Assembly (NCBI GenBank): GCA_002077045.2
Contig: KZ111181.1
Location: forward strand, 124,001-188,000
Origin: Rachicladosporium sp. CCFEE 5018
Taxonomy: Eukaryota > Ascomycota > Dothideomycetes > Cladosporiales > Cladosporiaceae
DNA: 64,000 nt
Reading direction: 5' to 3'
The position numbers and the translations under genes are program-made. A model generated the notes under the pieces. The model was not told where the DNA came from. It saw only the letters and a list, made by a program, of their open reading frames with translations, and ran no database searches. This document shows positions 1-10,299 of the stretch, piece after piece (positions within the stretch are counted from its first letter, which is position 1; each line of letters starts with the position of its first letter).

Positions 1-514
1 GTCCCCCATTGTTTCTCAGCAGCTCGAACAGCCGAGTCGCACTGCGGCGGTGCAAGTCCTCTACACTATCGCCTATCCAGGGATCGGGGCGGAAGTTTAT
101 CTTATAATCTACCGCTACGAAGAGACCGTTGGCGAAAGTGCGGAAGGTGCGCGAGAGGCAGGCGTCGTAGAAGTATTGGTCTGCTGCTAAAACTGCGCCT
201 ACGACCACGGCTGTGCGGATTAGTCGGCGGAGCCATTTGCGCGAACGGCGATAGGTTTTGGCTGTGGCGGGTCTGCCTAGTTCGGCGGGTGTTGGGGGGC
301 GGAGGGATTGGAATTGAGATTGTAGGCGGCGGAGAGTGAGTGGCAGGGCGCTACGTCTTGCCGAGAGGGCTTGCTTAGGTGTTCCTAGTGATCGTGTGCT
401 CAATTGTGCCCTCTGGACATGATGTCGCGTGAGGTCTCGAGCGGAAGCAGATCGATTGGCGAGGGTCTTGCTTGCAAATCGTCGACATGACGGCGCAGGG
501 ACGAGGCGAAACAT
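1..514 (-). CDS. ABC1/ADCK (UbiB-like) mitochondrial atypical kinase, 5' part
   Basis: This is the N-terminal 171 codons of a gene that runs off the left edge. The chosen ATG (514-512) opens a basic, Ser/Ala/Arg-rich leader (MFRLVPAPSCRRFASKTLAN) typical of a mitochondrial presequence. A hydrophobic stretch follows (AVVVGAVLAADQYFY), then the ADCK1/Mcp2-type entry motif NFRPDP...LHRRSATRLFELLRNNGG. In that family the motif directly precedes the conserved L-Y-I-K-x-G-Q sequence, which would lie just outside the window. Family members are atypical kinase-like proteins of the mitochondrial inner membrane linked to coenzyme Q and lipid homeostasis. The kinase core is not visible, so family assignment rests on the entry motif and leader. 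No intron is needed in the visible part. Confidence 0.75.
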   Translation of the reverse strand, partial: MFRLVPAPSCRRFASKTLANRSASARDLTRHHVQRAQLSTRSLGTPKQALSARRSALPLTLRRLQSQFQSLRPPTPAELGRPATAKTYRRSRKWLRRLIRTAVVVGAVLAADQYFYDACLSRTFRTFANGLFVAVDYKINFRPDPWIGDSVEDLHRRSATRLFELLRNNGG

Positions 515-1706
515 CAAGTCCGCCAACAACGCCGCCGTAGGAACTCCAGGACTGAACGAGAGAAAAGGGGATATCAGGTAGAGGATGGCGAGCGAGCAAG
601 AATGCGCATGCGACAATATGGTATACGCACCTTGTCATGACGTCTGTATCGGGATGTCACCGCTCTCGCTTTCCGATCTCGCGTTCCTTCCCAGTCTTCA
701 TTTCCTCCGATGGCCTCATCGCTATTCATTCGGTGCCATGCAAGAGCTGTCCATTATTGACTGATTGTAGATTCCCGATCTGGTCGCGTAAAGGAGCAAC
801 GTCAAGGCGATGAATTGAGGGTAGGGCTGCTCAGCTAGGTCTCTGCTACTCGTTCCATTTCACATCTCTTCTCTCTCCCCGACCATGCACGTGGCCGAGG
901 AAGTCGATGGCTCCTGAAACCCTGTGCAGCGATTTGGAACACAATGTGCGTACTTGTATGTCCCGGCAAAGATCTGCACGAACGGGTGCTCACCCTCGAC
1001 TTTGCGATCAACAGGCTCTGGTGCCTTACACTGCACCGACACATTGCTCAGTGCGCCGCACCTTCCGCAGCGCTCTACAGAATCAGGCGCCTGTACCGGC
1101 ATTATCAAGCCCACTTTTGCAAACAGTGAGCACACGGAACTTGAAACCCTAACATTGAGCTACGCCATTGCGTTTCCATCGAACAAACCATGCCAGCCTC
1201 GCCTGCCATCCAGAAGTTGGCGATCAAGACGAGCAGTTGAAAGCTAATCTTCGAATGGAGTTAAGGACGCATGAGGCGGGTGCAGCAAATGCCCGCACTA
1301 CCATACGCCGGAGCCATGAAGTATGATCGCAGAACGGACAGCATCATCTGAAAGCTTACTTGGACTTTGAGCAGTCTGCGAAGTACAGGATGCTATCAGA
1401 GAGGTTTCGAAGGTCAGCTTAAATCCGGAGCCATTCCATGACTGCGACACACGAAGCGTAATATCCGACACTCCACAAAGACTGCAACATTAATGCAATA
1501 GTATCTTACGGCGTCATACTTGCCTTCGACCCCATAATCACAGCCCTACCTGCCCTCCAAGAGTATCGCTTTGAGCGTTGGATAAGTGACACATTTGTGG
1601 CGCTTGCAGTCGGAGTTACTCGATTTCATCAAGTCTCCTTTCGTCAGGTCTTCGTGCTGCTCTGGCCAGTTTCTAATCAATTCCTGCAGCCACAACAGCC
1701 GACGCA
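515..1706. other. intergenic, no supported gene
   Basis: About 1.2 kb between the divergent ABC1-like and first BTB genes, presumably holding both promoters. Several open frames of 60-107 codons overlap each other on both strands around 835-1250. None shows a recognisable domain or a clean splice structure. I see no tRNA-like or repeat structure here. Confidence 0.6.
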
Positions 1707-2558
1707 ATGGCTGACTCGCCCTCGCCCGCCCACGACCCTTTGTCGCCCTCACACGACCCTCAATCGCCCGTGTACTCGCCCGCCACCACATCCCGATCGT
1801 CGCCAGCTCACATGAACCCCCTCGTAGAGGAGTCTCCTAGCTCCCTCAAGCGCAAACGCAACGAGTACGCCACCATCAACCACTACGCCGTGCCATCCTA
1901 TTAAGCTGACTCCTCCGCGCGCAGATATGACTACACCGAAATGATCGAAGTCAAAGTCGGCGACCCCTCGGCACCAAAGACATTATGGGTTCATAAAGAT
2001 CCGATCTGCACGAAGTCGAAATTCTTCCGCGCTGCTACCTCAGGTCGATGGGGACACTGGAACGAAAAGCCGATCCCGCTCCCAGAAGAAAACGCACAGA
2101 TGTTCGCGAAGTACATACATTGGGTGTACACCGAGGAGATTACTGTCGAACACACCGAGCCGCATCGCAGGGAGCTCGCCGAGTTCTACCTGTTGGCTGA
2201 TGGCTTGGACGACGTTGCTGCGCGGAACAGCACTATGGACCTGCTGCTGGCTGCCTGGTCGGAAAGGACTCACAAAGCAGGCTGCGTTCGTCTGATCTTC
2301 GATTCCACACCGCCCTCTTCCAAGTTGCGTTTGTTGACAGTCCATACCTATCTCGACAGAGTCTCTCCCGAGTTCCTTGAGAGGCACGCGGACGAGTATC
2401 CTGCTGCGTTCTTCCATCAACTTGCTGTACAGGCCATGAGATGGAGGGAGAAGCCTCTCTTCGGGGTCGTACGACTCCACAGAGCGAGCTGCAAGGAAGA
2501 TGTCCCAGAGGACTGGTCAGAGGGAGCAGTCATGGTAGCATTGCGTAGCTGGGTATGA
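1707..2558 (+). CDS. BTB/POZ domain protein (tandem copy 1)
   Basis: Exons 1707-1864 and 1925-2558 give about 263 aa. The 60-nt intron has a gtacgc donor, an agctgac branch site and a cag acceptor. It rejoins ...KRKRNE with YDYTEMIEVKVG, the usual entry to fungal BTB domains. A short Pro/Ser-rich leader (residues 1-45) precedes the BTB fold (about 55-160), with VHKDPICTKSKFFRAA and FYLLADGLDD as landmarks. The C-terminal part has no recognisable second domain. Stand-alone BTB proteins of this kind are abundant in filamentous fungi. They are thought to act in protein-protein interaction, sometimes as cullin-3 adaptors, but no target can be named here. The neighbouring gene at 3032 is a paralogue with the same intron position and phase. 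Confidence 0.85.
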
Positions 2559-3031
2559 GTGAGCAAGTAGCGAATGCTTGGAGGAAGCGTCTTGCAAACC
2601 AGCAACACGTATGGGAACAGTAGGTGCGGTGTCGTCAGTGTTGACGCTTTGGTACCGAAATAGCCGCTCACTACGCTCGCTTTAGTCAGACTGGGCGGAG
2701 CTGCTGGAGATGTCCCCAAACGAAGTGAGATCGCTGCGTACTGCACTATCTGAAGTATCTACAACATTGAGGCTTGAGCCTCACTTCCCTCGGAATCGGA
2801 GTGATGGCTCCATCACTCGCTACTGAACATTGACCAACTTCATCCCAAGTGCCGATCGCACCTGCCTCACTTACGTTCGGAAAGTGAAGGCTCACTCGGC
2901 CTTTAGAACTTCACTGCCGTCAGCATACCGATCGAACACATGTGCTCGCGAGTCCACTTCCACTGACCGCACTTCCGACTCTACTTCTCCATCAACATAC
3001 ACAACCATCTTGAGCTCATCAGCGCAACGTC
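2559..3031. other. intergenic between the two BTB genes
   Basis: 473 bp holding the 3' end of BTB copy 1 and the promoter of copy 2. An open frame runs from about 2830 in phase with the second exon of copy 2. It has no ATG, so it is not used as the gene start. Confidence 0.6.
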
Positions 3032-3762
3032 ATGGCGGGACCCCCCAGCCCGCCTCCCTCCGACGAGAAGATCAACAGACCACCGAAGCGGAAGTGCACC
3101 GAGTAAGTAATTGCCTTAGAGCTCAACGGGGTATCTCGCTGATAAATTTTAGACCCGATGACGGTGAAGGAATCATCGTCCTTGTCGAATCTAACCAATT
3201 CATGATCCACAGGGATTATGTTTGCGCTAAGTCAAAGTTCTTCCAAGCCGCTTGTTCAGCACGCTGGCTTGAGGGCCAGGAGAAGACAATGACGATGGAG
3301 GACATGAAGGCGCCGTTATTTCGGCGTTACGTGTACTGGACATACCACGACAAATTCGATGTGCAGGCGCCCGAAGATAGTTCGCAGCACGACCACAAGG
3401 AGGGGCTGCTCGACATCTACTTACTCGCTGATCGACTCGATGACATCGCGCTGCGTAAACACGCCATGGGACTGCTGCACCATCATCTCAAGCACACAAA
3501 CACAAGATATCCTCGGCCCGCCTGGTATCAGCGCGTGTTCAGCGGGCTTGTGGCCGGTTCACTGCTTCGACATCTGGTTGTCAATTACACAATTGCACGG
3601 CGCAAAAGAGGCGTACTCGACGCATCGGCCTTTCCTCCGGACTTCATCAACGAGCTTGTCGTGGCAGCTCTCGATGAGATTCCGACGGGGAAGGCTCTTT
3701 GCGGAGACCTTGCTGGCTATCTTGAGGAGGTTCCTGGCGAAAAGATCGTATGCCGATCATAG
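3032..3762 (+). CDS. BTB/POZ domain protein (tandem copy 2)
   Basis: Exons 3032-3102 and 3153-3762 give about 226 aa. The 50-nt intron starts gtaagt and ends ttttag. The start was chosen because it gives a short Pro-rich leader (MAGPPSPPPSDEKINRPPK) and splices ...KRKCTE to PDDGEGIIVLVE. The intron sits at the same place and phase (phase 2, inside the Glu codon after a KRK motif) as in copy 1. BTB landmarks are IHRDYVCAKSKFFQAA and IYLLADRLDD, which align with copy 1 without gaps. The C-terminal region differs from copy 1. A tandem paralogue, well diverged at the protein level; function as for copy 1, not specifically known. Confidence 0.85.
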
Positions 3763-4101
3763 CGAGCTCAGTGTGAAAGGATTTGTACTGGCTCCACAGA
3801 GGGCGCGATGCTAGCAATGATGGCTGCCTGACTACAGTTCTCGATACATCTTTTCTGTACCAGAAGCCCGAAGCTAATCCTCGATGGTCAGAGTCGGTTG
3901 CCAGAGTGTCTATCCGTCAGGTCGCAGCAAGCAAAAGTCTCTCAAAGTCACCTTGAGAGCCACCGCTTGCCGCGCACTGAGTTGTCCGCATTCCACCTTC
4001 CCGGTGCTGAGAGAGGCAAACGACGAGACTCGTGGTGCGAAAGAGGGTATCGAGACCTCTGGGAGAGCGGAAGCATAGCCATAGGATGAGCTCAAAACAT
4101 C
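3763..4101. other. intergenic (convergent 3' ends)
   Basis: 339 bp between convergent genes. The short open frames here have no domain or homology signal that I recognise. Nothing else seen. Confidence 0.6.
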
Positions 4102-4866
4102 TCACACATACCCCTGCCCCCTCGCCTCCCTTCCAGCCCGACTACTCCTCCACAACCCCCTCTTCGCAGTCCGTCCACCCATCCTCACAACCCCAATCAA
4201 ATGCTGCACCCCCGCCACAACCCCATCCACAACCTGCACCTCCCCGCCCACAGCCTCCTGCACCGCACCCTGCATGTCAGTCATCCCCGCGCACCCCAGC
4301 GTAAGCACATCCGCGCCATCGATCTCCACGAGCTCCTTCGCCACGGTCTTCATGCGGTCTAGGACTTGTTGTCGGGGCAGACGTTCCAGGTCTAGGACGC
4401 CGAGATTACAGCTGCGGAGGCCAGCGAGGGAGGAGGTGAAGCCGTAGGCTGCGAAGCTGTCGCGGTGGGCTATGGCGGAGCGGGAGCTGGTGGATACTAC
4501 GCCGATGCGGGCGCCGAGCGTTCGGGCGTAGAAGAGACTTGCTTCCATGATTCCGATGATGGGGACGTCGAGTTCTTCTCTCAGCATCGGGATCAGGGCA
4601 TGGCTGCTGTAGCACGCTACTAAGATTGCGTCGTAGTGCTCCTTTTCTTGTAGTGGTAGCAAGGCGCGGAATGCTGCGGCGGAGGAAAGCACGTTGTCGA
4701 CTGCGCCTTCTATGGCTGTTGGACCGGGGTGGGGGGATGTGAAGCCGTGGACTGAGACGTCTGGAGGGAGAGTTGGGGTGACGAGTTTGAGGCAACTGTC
4801 TGTCATTGAGGAGGTGGCGTTGGGATTTGCGATGAGGATGCGGATCTTGGGCCTGGAGTCGGCCAT
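4102..4866 (-). CDS. Asp/Glu/hydantoin racemase family protein, DCG1-like
   Basis: A 254-aa single-exon protein. It opens with IRILIANPNATSSMTDSCLK, the family's N-terminal strand with the N-P-N-x-[ST] signature. It carries both expected cysteine motifs: VACYSSHALIPMLRE (about residue 85) and LTLGCAGMTDMQG (about 190). These correspond to the paired catalytic cysteines of the Asp/Glu/hydantoin racemase superfamily. DCG1 of yeast is regulated with nitrogen catabolism and belongs to this family; its substrate is unsettled, so racemisation of allantoin- or hydantoin-type compounds is only an inference. Length fits the family (about 240-260 aa). The start at 4866 is supported by the conserved motif beginning six residues in. 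Confidence 0.85.
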   Translation of the reverse strand: MADSRPKIRILIANPNATSSMTDSCLKLVTPTLPPDVSVHGFTSPHPGPTAIEGAVDNVLSSAAAFRALLPLQEKEHYDAILVACYSSHALIPMLREELDVPIIGIMEASLFYARTLGARIGVVSTSSRSAIAHRDSFAAYGFTSSLAGLRSCNLGVLDLERLPRQQVLDRMKTVAKELVEIDGADVLTLGCAGMTDMQGAVQEAVGGEVQVVDGVVAGVQHLIGVVRMGGRTAKRGLWRSSRAGREARGQGYV

Positions 4867-5605
4867 GGTGATGTGGGATGCGGCGGGAACAGTGGAGTAG
4901 TACTCGAGGCCCAGTCGTCGTTATCACTGAATGCTTCGTTGTCAGCTTCGGAAGTGATAGCCTATCGTTAGCTCAGCTCGGTGTAAGTGAGTTTATCAAC
5001 TTCTGGCCCACTAAGTCGCAAGTGGTGTCACTGATCAGGACAGTATGGAATGGCAACGGGAAAATAGCGGAAAAGTGTAGAAGAGACGTTGTTCAATGAC
5101 CTTATCTGGTACCCGCCTATACCTTATCCTCTTGGCCGCAGCTAGTGCACAGTGGCCGCTGCAAGTCATGATGATTTGCTGATGTGCCGATCATCTTCAA
5201 GCCTTTGTAATCTTGGCGAATGGCCGGTCGATGAGATACGTAGATGATCTAGTGATACATTCTGAAGGTTGAAAGGTATCAGGACGTGTCTCAAGGTTCC
5301 CCGGCAATGACCTCCACATCATCCGATCCGGTACGGTACCACATCCATGTGCTGAGCTAGAGACATATATGTTGGGGTCATCATGCTTGACAACGATCCT
5401 TTGATGTATAACAGTGATTTACAAATGTAATGCGTAGTCTACATCTGCTGCATTCTAGAGTACCGGAAATCCCGGCTAGAAGCCCACCAACACCGCCTGC
5501 GGTCGATTTGCCCAAGGGGCATCTTCGCCATCGATCAACTTATCTCTAGATGCTCACAAATCAGTCATCGATCTCATCCGCTAGGTAGGTCTCCTCGTGA
5601 CAACT
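4867..5605. other. intergenic, no gene seen
   Basis: 739 bp upstream of the racemase and downstream of the lactonase, relatively AT-rich (for example around 5200-5460). No coding, RNA-gene or repeat signal that I can support. Confidence 0.6.
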
Positions 5606-6805
5606 CTACCCGCTAAGCTGCCCTTCCTGATCCCACACCACACACGTAACATTGCCCGCAATTGGTACCCTTGCAATGGGCTCGCCGATCAACCCTGAAG
5701 CCACATCGCGCTTCAGGATGGCTACATTCCCACTCAGCTGGTTTCCCACAGCCACGAAGCCACCTGACGGGCTCAAGCTGAACTGCCGAGGGTACAAGCC
5801 GCCACTCGGCCAGATCTGCGTGAACACTAATGCGCCGTTGGGCTGAAGCGCGAACGTCGTGAGAGAGTCGGACGGTATCGGCGAACCACCTGTTGCGTTC
5901 GGTAGAGAGAACAGTGTGCTGTTCCTGTTGCTGACGATCAGAAAGCGGTTGTCAGGCGACACTACCACTCCAGCGGGCGCGTTGATGCGCTCATGGTTCA
6001 GCAGACCAAGGGTGGGTGTTTGCGAAAGAAGAGTGAAGTTCAGCCCGCCTGACGAAGGTTGGTAGTTCACGCTGTAGCTGAGGATCGCGCTGGTGAGTTC
6101 GGTGGCGAGGTGAAAATAGGTCGTTCCGCCTGGGATGCCGGAAGGGTTGTAGAAGACGCCATGACGAGGGCCAGAGCCTGCAGGAGCTTTAAGGGAGGTC
6201 TTCTCGGTGAGAATGAGGGTGGTAGGGTTGATGGCGAAGATTCGGACAAGGTCTGCACCCAGATCCGGGACGACGATGTACTGGCCCGTTGGGTCAAGAA
6301 TCGTCTCGTGCTCGTGCGGAGCGTCTTGACGGTCGGGCACTGTGCCTGGCGCTGAGAGGGTGAACGGGAAGGACTGCGAGGCGGAGAATTGCCCGCCGCC
6401 GTTCAGGTACCATGTCGTGAGTGCGGATCCTGTGTAGTGCGCGAGTGCGATTGCTCGGCGGCCGGCAGAGTTGCCATAGATCGTGCCATGGACTGGGCCG
6501 GAGATGACTGTCTGATTTTTGATAGCATTGAGACTACCACCACGGTTGATGGTGAAGGAGCTGAGCGAGCCGTTAAGTGAAGTCAGTCCTTCGTTTTGGC
6601 AAAACAGCAGGCCTCTATTGGCGTCGATGGTGAGCCATGATGGACTGGGTCCGCAAGCCGCGTTGTAGAAGGTCGGCGCGAGAGTGTAGTTGCCGGAAGT
6701 TTCTGTCAGGCTCAGCGATGTGACATTGCCGGCATACGAGCTGACGAAGAGATTGACCGCTGATGCTGCTCCGCTGAGCGCGAGCAGGACTGCTGGGTAC
6801 TTCAT
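5606..6805 (-). CDS. secreted seven-bladed beta-propeller lactonase-family protein
   Basis: 399 aa if started at the ATG at 6805. That start is preferred over an upstream in-frame ATG (6850) because it places a clean signal peptide at the very N-terminus: MKYPAVLLALSGAASAV. The mature part follows the 6-phosphogluconolactonase-like (Pfam lactonase, PF10282) pattern: NLFVSSYAGNVTSLSL, PSWLTIDANRGLLFCQNE, HEHETILDPTGQYIVVPDLGADLVRIF, SGPRHGVFYNP, VVVSPDNRFLIVSNRN and PRQFSLSPSGGFVAVGNQLSGNVAILKRD. Several N-glycosylation sequons fit secretion. Family members hydrolyse lactones or have lost activity; a secreted form is unlikely to serve the cytosolic pentose phosphate pathway, and its substrate is unknown. 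Confidence 0.85.
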   Translation of the reverse strand: MKYPAVLLALSGAASAVNLFVSSYAGNVTSLSLTETSGNYTLAPTFYNAACGPSPSWLTIDANRGLLFCQNEGLTSLNGSLSSFTINRGGSLNAIKNQTVISGPVHGTIYGNSAGRRAIALAHYTGSALTTWYLNGGGQFSASQSFPFTLSAPGTVPDRQDAPHEHETILDPTGQYIVVPDLGADLVRIFAINPTTLILTEKTSLKAPAGSGPRHGVFYNPSGIPGGTTYFHLATELTSAILSYSVNYQPSSGGLNFTLLSQTPTLGLLNHERINAPAGVVVSPDNRFLIVSNRNSTLFSLPNATGGSPIPSDSLTTFALQPNGALVFTQIWPSGGLYPRQFSLSPSGGFVAVGNQLSGNVAILKRDVASGLIGEPIARVPIAGNVTCVVWDQEGQLSG

Positions 6806-7509
6806 GCTTAACGAGTATCGATTGGCGGTCGATCTGAAGTTGAGAGGCACAGGACGAGTTTACGAAAGCTGCAGATTGGCACTTCTCCTCAATTCTATAG
6901 CGCTCCGCTTGATGTTCGGCTGCACTACCGGCTGACGAGGATGAGGTGAGCCGTGTCAATGCACTTCGGATCGAGATTGGGTGTGCAGTAATTCTATCGA
7001 GGAAGTGAAGTCAAGGCGAGCTTTCAGGGAGCTTTGCTGTTACCATTCAGACCGAACGCGCTGCCTGCGGGTTGGCTACGGCCTTGTCATTCTAGCTTAG
7101 CTTGATGGTGTGGGATCCGTACCTGACGCCTTCAATATATTGATGCGGGGATCTTCAGGTACCGGATGACGATGTTGCAGCAGGTGTGGAGCCGAACATG
7201 GAGCCGAGCCGGAAGAGTTGCTAAAGCACAGTGGTCCGAGCAAATTCACCGCACGCTTCGACGCGTCTTGCTTCCCTGCGCTATTTGTTCCTTGATGTTC
7301 GCGCCGTCACTGTCAACATCGCACACTATAAGGCGCCTCCATGGCTCCCCCCGCAAGCCATCTTTGAGCTGGAGCACCGCCTAGTGATCGCAGTGATTAT
7401 GCCAAAAAGAGCCGACGTCCTGCGCAATCAGAGAAATTGCCATTCACGTGACCCTCCGTCCTACCCTCCTCTCACGATGCAACAGCTGTAGGCCTCATGT
7501 CGTGTCGCA
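6806..7509. other. intergenic, divergent promoters
   Basis: About 700 bp between the lactonase start and the 5' region of the next plus-strand gene. Open frames near 7166-7490 lack domains and are judged chance. Nothing else seen. Confidence 0.6.
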
Positions 7510-7727
7510 ATGAGGTTTCGACACACAGTCGCTGGCCGTGACAACACAAAGGTGAGAGGTTGTCTCATATCTTGCGCTTGCTCGCGCTGTGGGAAGGCAC
7601 GTATGTGTAGAACGTGACTTCCTTTGATCTTTCACAATGCTCCTTCCTTTTGAAATCGCTCCTTTCACCGATCTCGCCCCGCTGTACACCTCCGACTCTT
7701 CTCTTGCAGCACCCTTCACATCGAGCA

Positions 7728-10205
7728 ATGCCGAAGGCTCGCGCACAGAAGGCGAACGCAGCAGCCGTCCTACAGCGGCCGAGCCGTCTACCAGTCGGCA
7801 CTCAGCTCAACAAGTCTCCGCCACCACACAGCCCGCATCTCCCACCATCCCGCAGCATCAGCAAGACTTCACTCAACATGCCGCCCGAGAGTTTCAACGC
7901 GGACGAGCCGCGCGACAAGGCTGCAGCGAAGCTCGAACGCCAGCAGAAGCGTATCGAGCAAGCTGAAGCTGCTCTGGCGGCCCCGAAGCTGACTGCGAAG
8001 GCAAAGGCCAAAGCGTGGAAGCCATTCGATTTTGGAGGCGGCGAAGGTGCACCGCGAGGCCCATCGCCAGTCGTCGAGACCAGAGTCAACGTCTTCCGAC
8101 CTGCATCTCAGGCGTCTCTGTCTCGCCCAATCTCCCGCATCTCGCACGCCACTGGTGATTCTGATGGCCGTGAATCCTCACAGCTAGAGTCCGACGACTT
8201 CCAGCTGTTCACTGGACGCAAGACGCGCCGACAGGCTGCTGAGGAGAGGCCAGAACCACAGCAGACCACCGTCGAAGCGACCTTCAGTAAGCGCGAAATC
8301 TGTGATGTCTTTGGCAATGAGCTACCCGGCACCAGCTTCCTTGAGTGGAATCCTGGCACAGTTCACGGGCAGCTTCAGTTCATCCAGCATCCCAATGGCG
8401 ATGTCTACGCCCATCAGTGGCAAGCTTCACAGTACGAATGGAACAACATCGGCTCGTTCTCCAACATCCGCAAGAAGGTCGAAGGCGGACTTGCTCGTGA
8501 TCGCCTGATGGGTGAGACTGCAGTTCAGTCCCTGCAACAACACACCCTCATCTACTTCCGCACCATCGCCAGACAGCGTGAAGCTATGGCTATGGGGCGT
8601 CCATTCGGACAGAAGGAGATCGTGGCGGCCCTCCCTGATATTCGACCGCCATTTGCAGCGCCTTCTGTTCCCAGAGTGCAGAATCGCGCAGTTGAAATGC
8701 CTACTCCGCCACGCGCGCGCGAACAAGATGCTATCGATGACAAAATTGGCAAGATCACTGAGGCGACGCATGATTCGAGCGTACGTCCTGTTGCGACGAG
8801 GGTTGTATCTGGCGCCAGATCTAGCTTCACTGGACAGCCAACGCCTCACACTGCTCAGCGTACACCTTCTTACTCAAGCTACAATGCACCGGCATACACA
8901 CAATACACTAATGACCCATACTACGAGGTGTCGTACGCTCAACCCTACGGCGTCAATCCCAGCTATCTCCAGACCATGCAGCACTCACCGTACTATCCTC
9001 AGTATACACAGCAGTGGGGTGCGTCACCGACATATTATCAGCAGCCTCTGCAGAATCCAAGCTACATGACTCCCACGGCGTACCCGCCGCAGTCGAGCTA
9101 CGCCCAGACTGGACTGGACGCTGAGATCCAGCGCATGCGAGCACATGCCAGCTCGCAGCAAAGTTCGCCCGCTACCGCCAGTCAAGGCTCTGCGCAACAG
9201 TCAAGCTTCCACATGACTACGGCCGGTCCCACTCCTCGCCGGTCCGACCATCATCACGCTTCATCATCATCACAGCCTCCATCGACGCCATACGAGCAGC
9301 GCACAGCAATGAGGGAGAGTATACTAAGGATGAGTGAGACGAGAGGGGAGCGCACTAAGAGCCTGGCTAACAGCCGCACCGTCCTTCACGATCCATTCCT
9401 GGCACAGCCGAAAAATGTTGAGAGTACGCCCGCTGCTGAGCCGGTACCAGAGCTACCTGTCACGCCAGTGAAGGAGCCAGTCAAGCGTCAGAGAAGTCCC
9501 TCTGTGGTCACTACAGGTGGCGTCACCATGCCCGCACGTCCAGGTCGTCCGCATGCGAGGTCGGTCGCCGTACCTTCGATCGCCCTCGCACCACGCCTGC
9601 CAGACACGGCATCGATACTATCAGAGAACGATCTTCGCAACAGCAGCCCTGACCGCGAGTGGCAGCGCAAGCCAGCCGAGACCTATCACGTAGATGTTGC
9701 TCCTCTACTCGATCTCGAAGGTAGCAAAAAGTGGGTTCCGTCTAACTTTAAGGAGTGGTATTGGGACTACACTAAGTTTGCACGCCATGAAGAGTTCTTC
9801 GACCGCCTCAATGCCTCCTCCAGTAATGCTACAGCCAATGCAGCCCCTCAGCTCGCGCCCATCGGACCGCCTCGCAAGGACTCCAAAGTACCCGGCAGTG
9901 GCGACGGCTACAACGAAAAGATGACTCGTTTATGGATTCCTGTGCTGGAGACGTTGGCATCATACACTACAGGGCCGGAAGAGAAGCGTCGTGATTACTT
10001 CTCTCGCTGGGCGAAGGCGCCGGACCACGCGATTGATCGCAGCGCGACAGACAACCAGTCGTTCTGGGACAGTCCTGCTGATGATGCTTCGACCGGCATG
10101 GAAGCTGCATTGGGATCGTCAATGAGATTTGGCAGTGTAGACTGCGTTGCTGTGGGTGGCGTCCTGGATCGCAGATTCGCGCCGGTGAGATATGGGACGG
10201 AGTAA
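7728..10205 (+). CDS. large disordered protein with a conserved-looking core, function unknown
   Basis: 825 aa from the ATG at 7728. A strong splice pair lies upstream: donor gtgaga at 7552 and acceptor ttgcag at 7709. It would join an ATG at 7510 in frame and add 20 residues, so the true N-terminus is uncertain. I recognise no named domain. Residues about 50-80 form a basic/acidic helix (KLERQQKRIEQAEAAL). Around 190-290 there is a folded-looking block (FGNELPGTSFLEWNPG, GDVYAHQWQASQYEWNNIG). The middle (about 385-470) is a Tyr/Gln/Pro-rich, prion-like low-complexity region. The C-terminal 150 residues again look structured (WVPSNFKEWYWDYTKFARHEEFFDRL, TRLWIPVLETLASYT). It resembles lineage-restricted hypothetical proteins of filamentous ascomycetes. 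Nuclear or RNA-related roles would be guesswork. Confidence 0.8.
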   Translation: MPKARAQKANAAAVLQRPSRLPVGTQLNKSPPPHSPHLPPSRSISKTSLNMPPESFNADEPRDKAAAKLERQQKRIEQAEAALAAPKLTAKAKAKAWKPFDFGGGEGAPRGPSPVVETRVNVFRPASQASLSRPISRISHATGDSDGRESSQLESDDFQLFTGRKTRRQAAEERPEPQQTTVEATFSKREICDVFGNELPGTSFLEWNPGTVHGQLQFIQHPNGDVYAHQWQASQYEWNNIGSFSNIRKKVEGGLARDRLMGETAVQSLQQHTLIYFRTIARQREAMAMGRPFGQKEIVAALPDIRPPFAAPSVPRVQNRAVEMPTPPRAREQDAIDDKIGKITEATHDSSVRPVATRVVSGARSSFTGQPTPHTAQRTPSYSSYNAPAYTQYTNDPYYEVSYAQPYGVNPSYLQTMQHSPYYPQYTQQWGASPTYYQQPLQNPSYMTPTAYPPQSSYAQTGLDAEIQRMRAHASSQQSSPATASQGSAQQSSFHMTTAGPTPRRSDHHHASSSSQPPSTPYEQRTAMRESILRMSETRGERTKSLANSRTVLHDPFLAQPKNVESTPAAEPVPELPVTPVKEPVKRQRSPSVVTTGGVTMPARPGRPHARSVAVPSIALAPRLPDTASILSENDLRNSSPDREWQRKPAETYHVDVAPLLDLEGSKKWVPSNFKEWYWDYTKFARHEEFFDRLNASSSNATANAAPQLAPIGPPRKDSKVPGSGDGYNEKMTRLWIPVLETLASYTTGPEEKRRDYFSRWAKAPDHAIDRSATDNQSFWDSPADDASTGMEAALGSSMRFGSVDCVAVGGVLDRRFAPVRYGTE

Positions 10206-10299
10206 GGTCGGAAGATGACACATCCAATGGCTTAGCTTCACTGTACACTACATACATACCCGCCAATGTCAAGTTCAGGCTCATCTAGCCAACCCCCTC

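Noticed and set aside
860..1135. Cys-rich 91-codon minus-strand frame with C-x2-C pairs resembling a zinc finger
   Set aside because: Cysteine spacing does not complete a MYND or other known finger, it overlaps equally long frames on the other strand, and no flanking exon extends it.
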